Origin: Meloidogyne chitwoodi
Lineage: Eukaryota; Nematoda; Chromadorea; Rhabditida; Meloidogynidae
DNA length: 64,000 nt
NCBI GenBank assembly: GCA_015183035.1
Contig: JACZZP010000005.1
Coordinates: 2,588,233-2,652,232, forward strand
Direction: 5' to 3'
Both the position numbers and the translations under genes were made by a program. The notes under the pieces are model-generated. The model searched no databases. It was not told the origin of the DNA and saw nothing but the letters and a program-made list of their open reading frames with translations. Below are positions 22,650-33,545 of the stretch, piece after piece (positions within the stretch are counted from its first letter, which is position 1; the number at the start of each line of letters is the position of its first letter).

Positions 22650-24650
22650 ATGGGTGTATGTCAATCTACAGAAATAATTAAAGCACGTGAAGTTTCTAAT
22701 CGAATTGATAAACAACTACAATTGGATCCAAAACTGCTTGTACAAAAGCTTCTTTTACTTGGTAAGAATGTAAAGAAAAGAAAGAATTCTAGCTTAAGAA
22801 AACCTTGGCTTCTAAAAATAAATATCCAGCTTTAGATTTATATATTTTAACTTGTCATTTTTAAATGTTTTACATCAAATCATAAAAAAATTTAATTTAG
22901 GTCCAGCTGAAAGTGGAAAAAGTACTTGTGTTAAGCAAATGCAGTAAGTTATCTTTTTTGTTTTAATAGGGATGATGATAACAATTTAATTAATATGTAT
23001 TAAGAATTTTGCACCTGAACGGTTTTACAAATGCTGAAGTTGAAGAAAGAAAGTGTATTATTTATTCAAACACAGGTACAATTTTTTTGAAATTAAAAAT
23101 CCATAACAATTTTAGTAAGGAGCATGTTAGAGCTACTCGAAGCTAAATCTGATTTGGGTCTGAACTTTGAGGATACAACATTACTGGTTGGATTTTTTTG
23201 TTTAATTTATTTTTTAAGATGTCTTAAAAATAATTTAATAAAAATTCGTATAACATAGTTCCTTCCTTTTTAGAATTATGCCAATATTATCAAAAAACAC
23301 ATTGATAATGGACTAGAATTTTCTCCTTTCAATACACAAGTAAAAGAAGCAATTCAAAAGTTATGGTTAGATCCATCTATAAAAATGGCTTATGAGAAAC
23401 GAGCAGATTACCATATTCATGACAGTGCGGTATAGTAAGTAAAAAATTAAGTTTTTTCGTTCAAAAATTTACAAAAAAAAACTGAAGTCAAATTTATTGC
23501 TAGCAATTAAGATATAATTTTATTTAATATTTCAGTTATTTTGAAAACATTGAAAGGATCTCAGAAAAAGACTATCGACCAACAAATCAAGACATTCTAC
23601 ACACTAGAGTACCTACAGCTGGAGTTGTTAAATTATTGTTCTCGTTTAATGGAATTGATTTTAAGTTTGTTTTAGTTAGAATTTAGAAAATATTAAATAT
23701 AAATAAAATAATTAATATAAATATTAGGTTAATTTACCCGTGATTTAGAGGTTAGGCATCATATTTTTCAAGAATAGATTTATCCTTTCTATCTGTTACT
23801 AAGATTAAGTCAAAATTGAAAACAAGTATTAACTCATATTTAGTGTATTTGATGTTGGTGGACAACGCTCAGAAAGGAGGAAATGGATTCACATATTTGA
23901 TGATGTAAATGCCATTATATTTGTTGTAGCAATCAGTGAATATGATCAAAAAATACGTGAAGATAATACTACGGTTAGATTTAATTTTATTATATAGGGA
24001 TAAAACTATTAGTAAAGGATAAACGAATGGTTTACAAAAAGAAATCCAAAGGATAACAAATTTTTAGAAAATCATTCAGCTAATATAATAATTAAGAATA
24101 TTTAATAGTCTCAATATTTATGTCTATAAAAAATTTTAAGAAATATTTAGTTATTTTAAAAAATAATAAAAAATTTAAGAATCGACTTATTGAAGCACTC
24201 GGCAAGTTTCTCTAATATTTTATTTAAAATTTTTCTTAATTTTTAGAATTATTCGAGAGCATTACAAACAGTGTATTTTTTTCAAAAAGTTCAATGATTT
24301 TATTCCTCAATAAAATTGATATTTTTGTTGACAAGATTAAAAAAGTTTCGTTAGCAGTTATCTTCCCATCCTATAAAGGTATAATTTTATTTAAATTGTT
24401 TAAACCTATTTTTTGAGCTTCAGTAATAAAAATAATAATTTAATTTTTATTTGAAAATTTTTAAGGAGGATTAAATTATGATCAAGGAATTTCATATTTG
24501 AGAAGAAGGTTTCTCAAACTCTACCGAAACAAACAAAAATTGTATATACATGAGACATGTGCTACTGATACGAATCAACTTGAATCTGTTTTCACTTCAG
24601 TATTAGATACTATAGTCCAGGAAAATTTACAAGATACGGGAATGCTTTAA
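22650..24650 (+). CDS. Divergent G-protein alpha subunit (copy 4)
   Basis: Full-length G-protein alpha subunit of about 355 residues. The N-terminus MGVCQS carries the myristoylation/palmitoylation signal. P-loop [13 protein letters not shown] has Pro-Ala where the family has Ala-Gly, so the position equivalent to Ras Gly12 is Ala. Helical-domain LWLDP, switch I RVPTAGV (catalytic Arg and Mg-binding Thr kept, the next Thr changed to Ala), switch [19 protein letters not shown], base-binding NKID and TCATDTNQ. C-terminus LQDTGML, without the Gi-type Cys. One intron has a GC donor (CTCG/GCAAGT at 24202), needed to join NRLIEAL to ELFESI in frame. The last intron of copies 1 and 2 (after TCATDTNQ) is absent here. 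Confidence 0.9.
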
Positions 24651-25546
24651 TTTTATTTAATTTAATAAATAGATAATCTACCTAAGTAAATAAATAAACA
24701 AGATAAAAGCTTCTGAACATAAAAATTATTGGGAGAAATGTGAAAATTGTATATTTTTCTAAATATATGTAAGTTTTGGCCAATTTTGGTATAATTCGAA
24801 AAAGCTCGAAAAGCTGAATCGATTATCACAATTTATGACAATAGAAGTCGAGAGAAAAGCCCCTAAAATTAAAAAATTATGAGGGGAATATTTTTTATTA
24901 AAATTAAAAAACTATGAACATTTTATATCAAAACATATTCCCATGAACTTTTAAATGAAATTTTTTAAAATTTCTTTATCTTTGTGAAAATATTTCAAGG
25001 TTGTCTCTTTTCTATGACAAATAAATACTATTTCTCATCTTTCATTTTATCATGATGATTCATAATTTCGAAATTTTACTAGAAAAATGTTTTTAAAAAA
25101 TTGTTTTTGGCCTTTTTCTTTTCTTCTTCAATGGTGCAGAGTTTACTCTTCTTTTCACTAAAAATAACAAACGAAAATTCTCGAATGACGGCCATCTGTT
25201 TGTAAATAACTTTACTCATTGATTCTTTCCTATATATCTCTAGTAATTTTAAATTTTTCCTGTCATTTTTTATAAATTTAATATTTGATTTTTATGAGTT
25301 TTGATTTGTTTTTTGTAAAATTTTTATTTATATCTCTCCTTGTCATCTTCCTCTACATTTTAAATTCCTCGTTGACAATATTTTTCGATAATTTTTTATT
25401 AAATTTTTGTTATTTTAAATTTAAAGCTGGAAAAAAATGTTCCAGTGATTTATAGTTTTAATTCTTAACTTTTATTTTTTATCTAATGTTTAGCTAACAA
25501 AAATAACAAATTTATTATTACTTCAATAAACGTTCATCAACAAAAA
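24651..25546. other. Gene-free stretch with a decayed repeat
   Basis: AT-rich intergenic DNA. The part at about 24790-24900 is a decayed copy of the box repeat (listed separately). No exon seen. Confidence 0.5.
24790..24900. repeat. Decayed copy of the palindromic-box repeat
   Basis: Contains TTCGAAAAAGCTCGAAAAGC, TGAATCGAT, then GTCGAGAGAAAAGCCCCTAA and AATT. These match the box and the GTCGAGATACAAGCCCCTAA segment of the fold-back arm near 20890. No inverted partner found nearby. Confidence 0.5.
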
Positions 25547-26534
25547 ATGTTGTTTATTTATTACATTGGGATATTTTTGTGAGTATTTTCACTTATAAAT
25601 TATGCGATTGATAAATAACTAATTATTATTATTAATTTCAGAATTTTTACTGTTCATGCTGAACTTGTTTCCAATTCTCGTGCCCGTCGTCATTGCTGTG
25701 GAAGTGTAGTCTCTTCTTCATTTAGCTATAGTAGTAGTGGTGGGACGACTGGATGCGTTGTTTCGGTAAATTATTGTTGAATTTTTAAATTTCTTAATTT
25801 CATTTTAAAATAAACATTATTAAAACATTTCAGGATAATAAATTGTACATAAACGGCATTTTTACAAAAGATTTAAATGCTGACGAATTACAAGAATTAG
25901 ATCAATACAAACAAGATCTTGAAGAATATAAAAATAATTCACGAAAATATGTTGAACAAAATTGGAACAATAATCCATTTAGAGATGAGAGAGAAGAGGA
26001 AAAGGTTAAGTCTCATAAACTTCCAAAGACTCCTAGTTTTTGTGATCAAAAGGTTTTATTTTCATGTTAAATAATTTGACTAAATACATAGATTTTATTA
26101 TTTCCTAATTATTTTTTAAGGCAAGAACTCAATTTATATTTAATGGATGTATGGTTCAAGGCGACAGTCTTTACATTGGCAATAATTTTATTCGCAAACT
26201 TAATGAAAGTGAACAAAAGGAGTTGGAACAATTTAATGAAAACTTACAAGAATATCAAGTGAAGTTGAATGAACAAATTAATCGAGTAAATTTTTCCAAT
26301 GCGATAAATAAAAGCTTGCTTATTTTTTATTTTTAGCATTTTTCTGAAACGTTTGGTAGATCATTTGGAAGATTTTTTGGCAAAAAGCCTGACTTTGGAT
26401 CCAATTCAGACGAGAATGAATCCGCTGATAATAATTCGAATGCTTCTACTCTTCCTGCTGAACGTAAACAACCATCTAAAGCATTTAAACTTGAAATGCC
26501 TAAACCACCAGAATTTTGCACTGTGGTTGCTTGA
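25547..26534 (+). CDS. Secreted pepsin inhibitor-3 (aspin-like) protein, two domains
   Basis: Pepsin inhibitor-3 family, nematode-specific inhibitors of aspartic proteases. Five exons (25547-25578, 25642-25765, 25834-26052, 26121-26285, 26337-26534) give 245 residues. After a short signal peptide (MLFIYYIGIFLIFTVHA) comes domain 1 (GCVVSDNKLYINGIFTKDL ... ELDQYKQDLEEY ... LPKTPSFCDQ). Domain 2 follows (GCMVQGDSLYIGNNFIRKL ... ELEQFNENLQEY ... MPKPPEFCTVV). Each has the family pattern GC-x-V-x(4)-LYI, an alpha-helical Glu/Gln segment and a closing Pro-rich xFC motif. Domain 1 has an inserted Arg/Ser-rich leader with CC before it. In animal parasites such proteins block host pepsin; in a plant parasite or free-living worm the target may be an endogenous protease. 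The target is not deducible here. Confidence 0.85.
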
Positions 26535-26949
26535 AATAATTTGTGATTAGAAAATTAACTTTATTTAAAGTTTAATTAAGCTTTTGGCTTTATAATTTAA
26601 AGAATGATTAAATTTTATATTTTTTCAACTACCTATATTAACATAGTTGAAAAACTCGTATTAAAATAAGTGCTATAATATGTCCAGTACAGTTAATTTT
26701 AAAATTTTACTTAGAAAAAACAAAAAAATTTATCCATTGTGGTAGTTAGTGAACAACTTTTAATGACTAAAATAACATAATGCTCAAAAAGATTGAAGAG
26801 TATTATAGAATGATTCTCTACAAAATAGCTACTTAAGGGTAGAATTCACTAGAATTGGAGTTTATCAATACAGAAGTGTAGCTAAAAATGTAAAAACCTA
26901 ATCTTTTATATATGAAGGCACATAAGATTTAAGAAACAGGGAGATAGTT
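26535..26949. other. Gene-free stretch between converging genes
   Basis: AT-rich 3' flanks of the pepsin-inhibitor gene and the next minus-strand gene. Nothing else seen. Confidence 0.5.
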
Positions 26950-28435
26950 TCAACAACTTTTATATTTTATGAGCTTAGGTTGTGATTTCTGATCTTTTCT
27001 AACAATTTTAGTTGTATGAATATTCGATCGTTTTTGCAGACTACTTTTTTCATCCAGATTATTCCCTGTACGTTGGTGATTTTGAGGACGAGGATTGCGA
27101 GTAGTAATATGTCCAGGAATTTTTTTTGGCGTATTAGCACCTCTATTAGAATTTAAGCCTGTTGCCAAATTATGCATATTTTCACTAATTTTATCGCTCG
27201 TGTTAACAATGCTACGATGTCTTGATCGACCATGTTCGGACAACTGCAAGTTTTTATGATGGTTATTTTAAATAAAATTTTGGATACAACAATGTTACAA
27301 ATATTTACTTTAAGTATGCAAAAAAAATATTTGAAAGTAAAAATTAAAACTAACCATCTCTTGTCGAAAATTTTTGCTGTGTTTGGGTGAACTCAACGTC
27401 GACGAAGTTGAGCTGCTATTTTGAACATTTGATTCTTCCGCATCACTATCAGAAATGTAATAATCTTCCTAAAATTTATAAAAATTTCAAAATAATTTTT
27501 AGAAAAGAAAAATTATTTTAAAAATATTTTCCCTTACCTCATTTTCTTGCACATTTTGTTTTATTTCCAATTTAAATAATAGATCAGCCTGTCTTTTAAA
27601 TCCATCACTTGTTTTTACAACTATATCATGTTTTTGTTCAGTCTTAGACGGAAAATCTGAAACTGCATCTTTTTCACTTGTAGGTTCAATCTAAATTTAA
27701 ATAAAGCGAAATAGATGTATCATTTCCTCGCTAATCTCTCGGATTACTTTATTATTAATTTATTTTTTCGAGACTTAGACATATTAAAGGAATTTTTCAT
27801 ATTAGTAGACAGACATTAATTCTTATGGAGAAACTAAAAAGAAAAGGAATTTACGTCTATCCCTTGTCTAGTCTATTTCCTGTCTAGCTGTGTCTTTTAA
27901 TTTAATTTGTTTGCTTTTTTGTATTTTTAAAATTTTTAAGACAGCTTTTTCAGAACCAGAAAAATATGAACAAATACAATTTTTTTCAAAACTCTATGGT
28001 TTATTGTTAGAAACTTACATTTGTTTGTTGATGTAAATTTCCTAAAAAGTATGAATCAAAATTTTCATTTTCCGCTATTGTATTCTCATCTATTTCATCT
28101 CTGGAAGATATTGCTCTTCTATGCGGTACGAATTCAGGTTCAACATATGGTTCAACATTTGATTCAACATTTGGATCAAGGTTTGGATGGATAGTCTGCT
28201 AAAAAGAAAATTAATTTCGAATTTTGTATACTCCAGAATTCAGACCATCTAATTTAATTCATAATTTTGATAAACTTACACTGTTTCTTCTGGCTAGTGT
28301 TTTGCCATTAAACTTAAAGAAATTTTTCAATATGTTACGGTTAGTTCCTTCGACAAATGAATTCAAGACAATAAGTATAAATAATGAAAAAAATAATACA
28401 TTGTAAAAATTCGTTAAATATGCAAATAGTTGCAT
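26950..28435 (-). CDS. Secreted orphan protein of 298 residues
   Basis: Family not recognised. Five phase-0 exons (28435-28280, 28198-28019, 27690-27538, 27468-27355, 27243-26950) give 298 residues. The hydrophobic segment NVLFFSLFILIVLNSF at residues 12-27, followed by VEG, acts as signal peptide. Exon 2 contains a short degenerate repeat (PNLDPNVESNVEPYVEPEF). Exons 3 and 4 are acidic to Ser-rich (SDSDAEESNVQNSSSTSS). Exon 5 is strongly basic and Asn/Arg/His-rich (TTRNPRPQNHQRTGNN) and ends KLIKYKSC. An acidic middle and basic end also occur in the gene at 4296-5422, without sequence similarity I could see. Low complexity suggests a disordered protein. Confidence 0.72.
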
Positions 28436-29384
28436 CGTTTTCTATATTTCTAGTATTAGAATTTTTTAAATAAAAAAATGGTTTTTTGAGATACCTAAAA
28501 GGAGCCCGTCCGCGCCGGTTCTTAGTTTTAAAACTTAAATTGTAAGATTAGTCAAGGCTGAAAGAAAAACAATTTAAAAGGCAAAACCCATCATTAATTC
28601 AAATAAAAAAGGAAAAATCAAGGAAAAGCGGCAGGCAAAAATACGAATGAATCGTAAATAAAAAATAAAAGTAAAGGGCATTTCTTATGAGACACGAACG
28701 CGCATGTTGCCTTTGAATTCATAAATCAATTTTTCAATCAAAATACATACATAACACATTAAAATAAAATTTTATAAATAAATATAAAAATGTAGTGTAT
28801 TTTATTTAAAAAAGTTTTTATTTAAAATGTTGCGAATTCAAAGTTGTTGAAATTTATCTTACTAGATAGATAAAGAGGCAGAATTCGTTATTAAAGTTCT
28901 TATGTAAATACTGAAATTGACTATTACCTCGAAAATATTATAAGAAATCTCTAATTGAAAACAAACTAATTACTTTACCAAAACTATGAGTGGAATAATG
29001 AATATTTGTTTCTAAAACCTCAAAAAATGTATGTATGTATTTATCAGAATGGTAAAAAATATAGTAAATTATTGCACTTTTTGTTATGTTAAAGTTCAAT
29101 ATTGTAAATTTAATCTTGTTGTGTTAGAGTGCAATCTGTCAGAAGTGCACTTTTCAGGTGTTTTGCTTTATGATTTATTAAAGTAAATTTAAAAGAAAGG
29201 AAGATGCGCTTTTCTTCATTTTATTTTCGTATTTATCTTTTAATAAAAAAATTATCATAAATATTTAAAATAAGATTAAATTTTAAATACATTTCTAAAT
29301 TTATATTTAATATATTGAAATTTATTATAATAAGTTTTACCAGTGATTTGCATTTGATAACAATTATCTATCTAAAAATTCTAA
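28436..29384. other. Gene-free stretch between divergent genes
   Basis: AT-rich DNA that should contain two promoters. A small GC-rich patch (GCCCGTCCGCGCCGGTTC) lies near 28504. No gene seen. Confidence 0.5.
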
Positions 29385-30025
29385 ATGGTTAAAATTATAT
29401 TTTGTGTTATTTTTCTGACATACTTCATCAATTATGCTTTTTCAATGATAGATTTCAACGAAAATCGGGATTTATTTCGTATGGTAGATTCTGATGATGA
29501 AACTGATATAGTGAATATTAAGCCATCTAAAGAATATTTTGACATTATACCTGAAAGCTCGTCTTCTGTAATAACGACGGTATTTTAATATTTTGTTTCA
29601 AAAATTTTTTCTCAAATTATCTACTAGGTATTTTAACATACCATCCAATCTTTTAATATTATTTGGGATGAGTTTGACTTTTTATGTCTAATCTTTGTAT
29701 GAATAAAATTAAAAAATAAAACACTAAATTTTTTTAGGAAGAATCTACAAACGTAACTGATTCATCATTTAGTGATACTATTCGTTCAACAGCGGGAATG
29801 CGAAAGAATAAAAATCGACGTCATCAAAAGAAAGCAATTAAACAAAGAAATCAAGCAAATAACCATCGTGAAAGAGAAGACAAAGACATTGAATGTTGCG
29901 ATAATGAATTTAATTATCAACAATATTTATCGGATATACAGACTCCTCCTGTTGGGTATAATTATGAGTTGCCTAAGATTAAGGAAATGAAGAAAAAGAG
30001 AGGAGAATGTTGCAACATTATGTGA
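29385..30025 (+). CDS. Secreted orphan protein ending in Glu-Cys-Cys-Asn-Ile-Met
   Basis: Family not recognised. Two exons (29385-29579, 29738-30025) join in phase 0 to give 160 residues. The signal peptide starts MVKIIFCVIFLTYFINYAF. The mature protein is first acidic (DSDDETDIVNIKP), then very basic (MRKNKNRRHQKKAIKQRNQA). It then has IECCDNEFNYQQYLSDIQTP and PPVGYNYELPKIKEMKKKRG, and ends ECCNIM. Two Cys-Cys pairs, each preceded by Glu or Ile-Glu, stand out. The last six residues are nearly the same as those of the exon at 12817-12960, suggesting a small family or a shared end motif. No transmembrane helix besides the leader. Confidence 0.72.
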
Positions 30026-30251
30026 TGTTATTATGTTGATTTTCATATTAGAATTAATCGTAGATATGTATTTGATTGCTGAAAATTTACAACTGTTTTA
30101 AATTGACAAATTCTAAATACAAAATTTTATAACTTTTCTATAAAGTAAAATATTTAGAATTGGTCATAAAAATATTTATATCTTCGAGCTTATAGATAAA
30201 TTAGAATAAATTTTTGTGTGTAAAAGTGATAATGTAATAAATATTCAATAA

Positions 30252-32740
30252 TTATCTTCTTTGCCCCCAAAATTTTGACAAAAAATTTTCACCGTTTTCG
30301 CCCGGTGGAGTAAAAGAGAAGGATGAGTATTTATACGTTGGAGTAGATGGAGAATTAAAGCTTTTATTTCGAGGTATTAAATGTTCACGAAGACGAATAT
30401 CTTCGCTTGCCTCATTTGAAGGAGAAATTCTGAGAAAATTTTCACATAAATAAAATTTCTCGTTTAATCATTAATAAAATGTCTTAAAGTGAGATTAACT
30501 TACCCCATTGATGAGCCAATTGATGGAATTATATTTAATGAATAGCGACGAATTGTATCCGATCTAAATTGAATATCTTGAGCAATTTCAGTTGTGTGTT
30601 TGTTTCTTGTCTCTAAAATTGAATTTTGAAAATTAATAAATTTATTCATCAATTTACCAGGTAATAAAAAGTAAACAAAACAAGTACTTATTGCACTCAC
30701 AATTATAAACGGTAAGTAGCTAGTAGCTAGTCCGACATACTTAAATTATAAAAAATAGGTTACAAATTCGAATATTCCCACATTTTTAAACGGCAAATAT
30801 GACAAGGAAACGATAAATACTAAACTCCACGCAACCGAAATTGCAACTGTCACCGCACTTGATCGATACTATGTATAAATTAACAATTGTTTCTGATACT
30901 AATATTTAACAAACTTTAGTAGGAAAAATTTCGCTAGAAATCATCCAAGGGATCGGACTACCTATTCCATAACCACACATGTAGATAAGTAAAGCAATAA
31001 TTGCACCATAACTAGCCAATTTTGTCTAAATATTATAAACGTTAAGCATCAAGTATTATACATATTCCCCGAAGTAATATTAAAAAATCACATATGCCTG
31101 TGCCCATGTAAATACACTCATCGCTGTAAGTGATACAGTCACTGTGCTAAGCTGGAAAAGAGACAATGCTCGTCTTCCCTTAATTTCTATGAGATGAACG
31201 GATGAACAGGCAAACACAAAATACATTATTCCAATTCCAAGCGTGCTGAATCTTGCAATTTTACTGAAAAAAATTTAATTTATTTTAGAAATGAGTAAAA
31301 TAATAACAAAATCCAGACTTACGGATCAAGTCCGGCATTTAAAAACATATTAGTTGAATAAGCAAAAATAGCAGCTGCACCAGTAAATTGTTGCGCAACC
31401 ATTACCCACACACAGATTATTAATGGCATTCGCAATTCTTTGCTTGTAAATAAATAGGATAGAGTCATATTCCCGTCGCTCTGAATTTGAATAAAATAAT
31501 AATTTATTAATAGTACTTTAAAGTTTTTAAATAATTTAATAAATTCCTCACGTCCAAATTGATGTCACGCTCCTTAATCAATTCTGCGTACATTTGTTGT
31601 CCCTCATGAATATCCACTAATCTTCCAATATCGTTTAATGTAGTAATACGATCATGTTTAATTAACAAAGAAAACTAAAATGTATTTTGTTTGTTAAAAT
31701 TTATAAAATTAAAAAAACCTTTGGACTTTCCGGACAAAAAGGCAAAATACAACAAAGTAAAAAGGCAGTTATACCAGGGAATCCGAATGCAATCGGCCAT
31801 GTATTCTCTCCACCAAAAATCTATTTTAATAAAAATTGTGAATAGATACGTCGAGTTATTTTATATTTTCTTAAATAATGTCAAAAGATAAGAGTATGTA
31901 TACCTCAGGTAAGGCCATTAGCATCGAAAACCAATCAGAAAATGCAACTGCAACCTTAAAAGTATAAAATAATAATTAAAACTATAATAATATAAAAAAA
32001 TTAGCATTTAAAATTTCATGTTTTACCATATGACATGTTCCAGCAGAGCCACGATACTTTGTTGGTGTTATTTCCATCAAATACATAGGGACAAGGCCAG
32101 ATGTAAGTCCCATATTCACACCAAGTATCATTCGCCCAATTACAAGGAGCTAAAATTTTAATTTTTTTAAATATTTAAGATCAAAAATAAACAATAATAT
32201 ATAAATTTAAGTAAACTTCTGGCGATGCTAATGGCCTGGCATTGTACACCATTAATGCTCCAATTACATTAAAAATTCCATTAAATATTAAACCATTTCT
32301 ACGACCTAATCCTTCGGACAATGGCCTAAAATAGGTACTTTTTAAAAATCTTTAATGAAATAAAAAAAAATAATTATAGGATTACTTAGTAGAAAGTGCA
32401 CCAAAAATAGCACCAACGGCAATGCATGAAACGATTATAGACCATATCATATTTAACTCCGCTTCAGTCTTTAATTCATTACGCGATAAATATGTTTGGT
32501 TTAACCATTTTATAAGTGTACTAAATTTTAAAAGATAATTTTAAAATATTTCAAGTTCATTTTTGAAATTTTAAATATTAAAAAAAGTTCTCACACTTGA
32601 GCTGGATTAATTACATCATAACTGAAAAATAACATTAAATTGAGTTCCTTAAAATTTTTAAATTTATACGTGTAAAATTGAGCTGATCCGCCTATTATTG
32701 CAGTTAACACTGTTACATAATAAGTATATGTAAAAATCAT
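30252..32740 (-). CDS. Sugar transporter 1 (major facilitator superfamily)
   Basis: Facilitative sugar transporter of the GLUT/trehalose-transporter type, 12 membrane spans expected, plasma membrane. Start MIFTYTYYVTVLTAIIGGSA; the first exon is 32740-32670. Signature motifs in order: EGLGRRNG after span 2, GRMILGVNMGLTSGLVPMYL and EITPTKYRGSAGT (the PxYxxE-like segment), PESPKFLL in the central loop, QQFTGAAAIFAYST (family QQLSG), EIKGRRAL, GIGSPIPWMISSEIFPTKYR and PETRNK after the last span. The C-terminal tail is hydrophilic and Ser-rich, ending FLSKFWGQRR. Many short introns. A paralogue lies upstream on the same strand. Substrate (glucose, trehalose or other) cannot be told from sequence alone. 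Confidence 0.88.
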
Positions 32741-33545
32741 AAAAAATAGTAAATAATTTTTATTAATAAATTATTTTTTCTGAAAAGCACAGAACAAATT
32801 TTTAAAAATTAAATTGTGACCATTGTCAATCACTAATATATTACTAAGAATAAGTATAATAAGAGTTATAAATGACAGTTTAAAAAATTTAATTAATGAA
32901 GAGACTTTTTTGTTCGCTGATAACTAAATAATTGAGTTTATTGCGAGCAAATGTCCGGAAATTTTTGTGAAATACATGTATATTAAAATTCAGACCAAAA
33001 TTCACATACAGCAAAAAAGCTCGACATATGAATTATTTATAAAAGCTATTTTTAAAACTGAATATTTATTGATATATGTTTACGATCGTTTCTTATCAGT
33101 TTTATGAAATCTATAAAATATTTACATGATCTAAAATTGATTTTTCTAATACATAAAAATTGTTTGCTAATTACTTATGACTTAAATTTTGTTTCATTTG
33201 ATCTTTTTTTAATTTTATGATATTTGTTAAAAAAAAATATCGGAAAATTTGATTAAAAATAGAATAAGTTATAGACTTTTGTAAGAATATTATTTATACA
33301 AAACTAGAAAAGTTAAAAAAGCTGTAAAAATCGTGAAATTTATTTTAAATTATTAGCCGTATAATTCAAGGTACACAAAGTTTGTAGAGTAGTCAAACTT
33401 GGATAGTGCCATTTTCCTGTGTTCTGACCATAAAAAAATATTTAAAGTATTTTAAATAGGGTTTAAGCAGAATCCACAAATAATGAGAGAAGGGAAAGAA
33501 ATTTAAAGCTTAATCTACGTACTAGAAGTCGAGTTACTTCAATAG
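32741..33545. other. Spacer between the two sugar-transporter genes
   Basis: AT-rich DNA, about 0.8 kb, holding the promoter of transporter 1 and the 3' flank of transporter 2. Nothing else seen. Confidence 0.5.
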
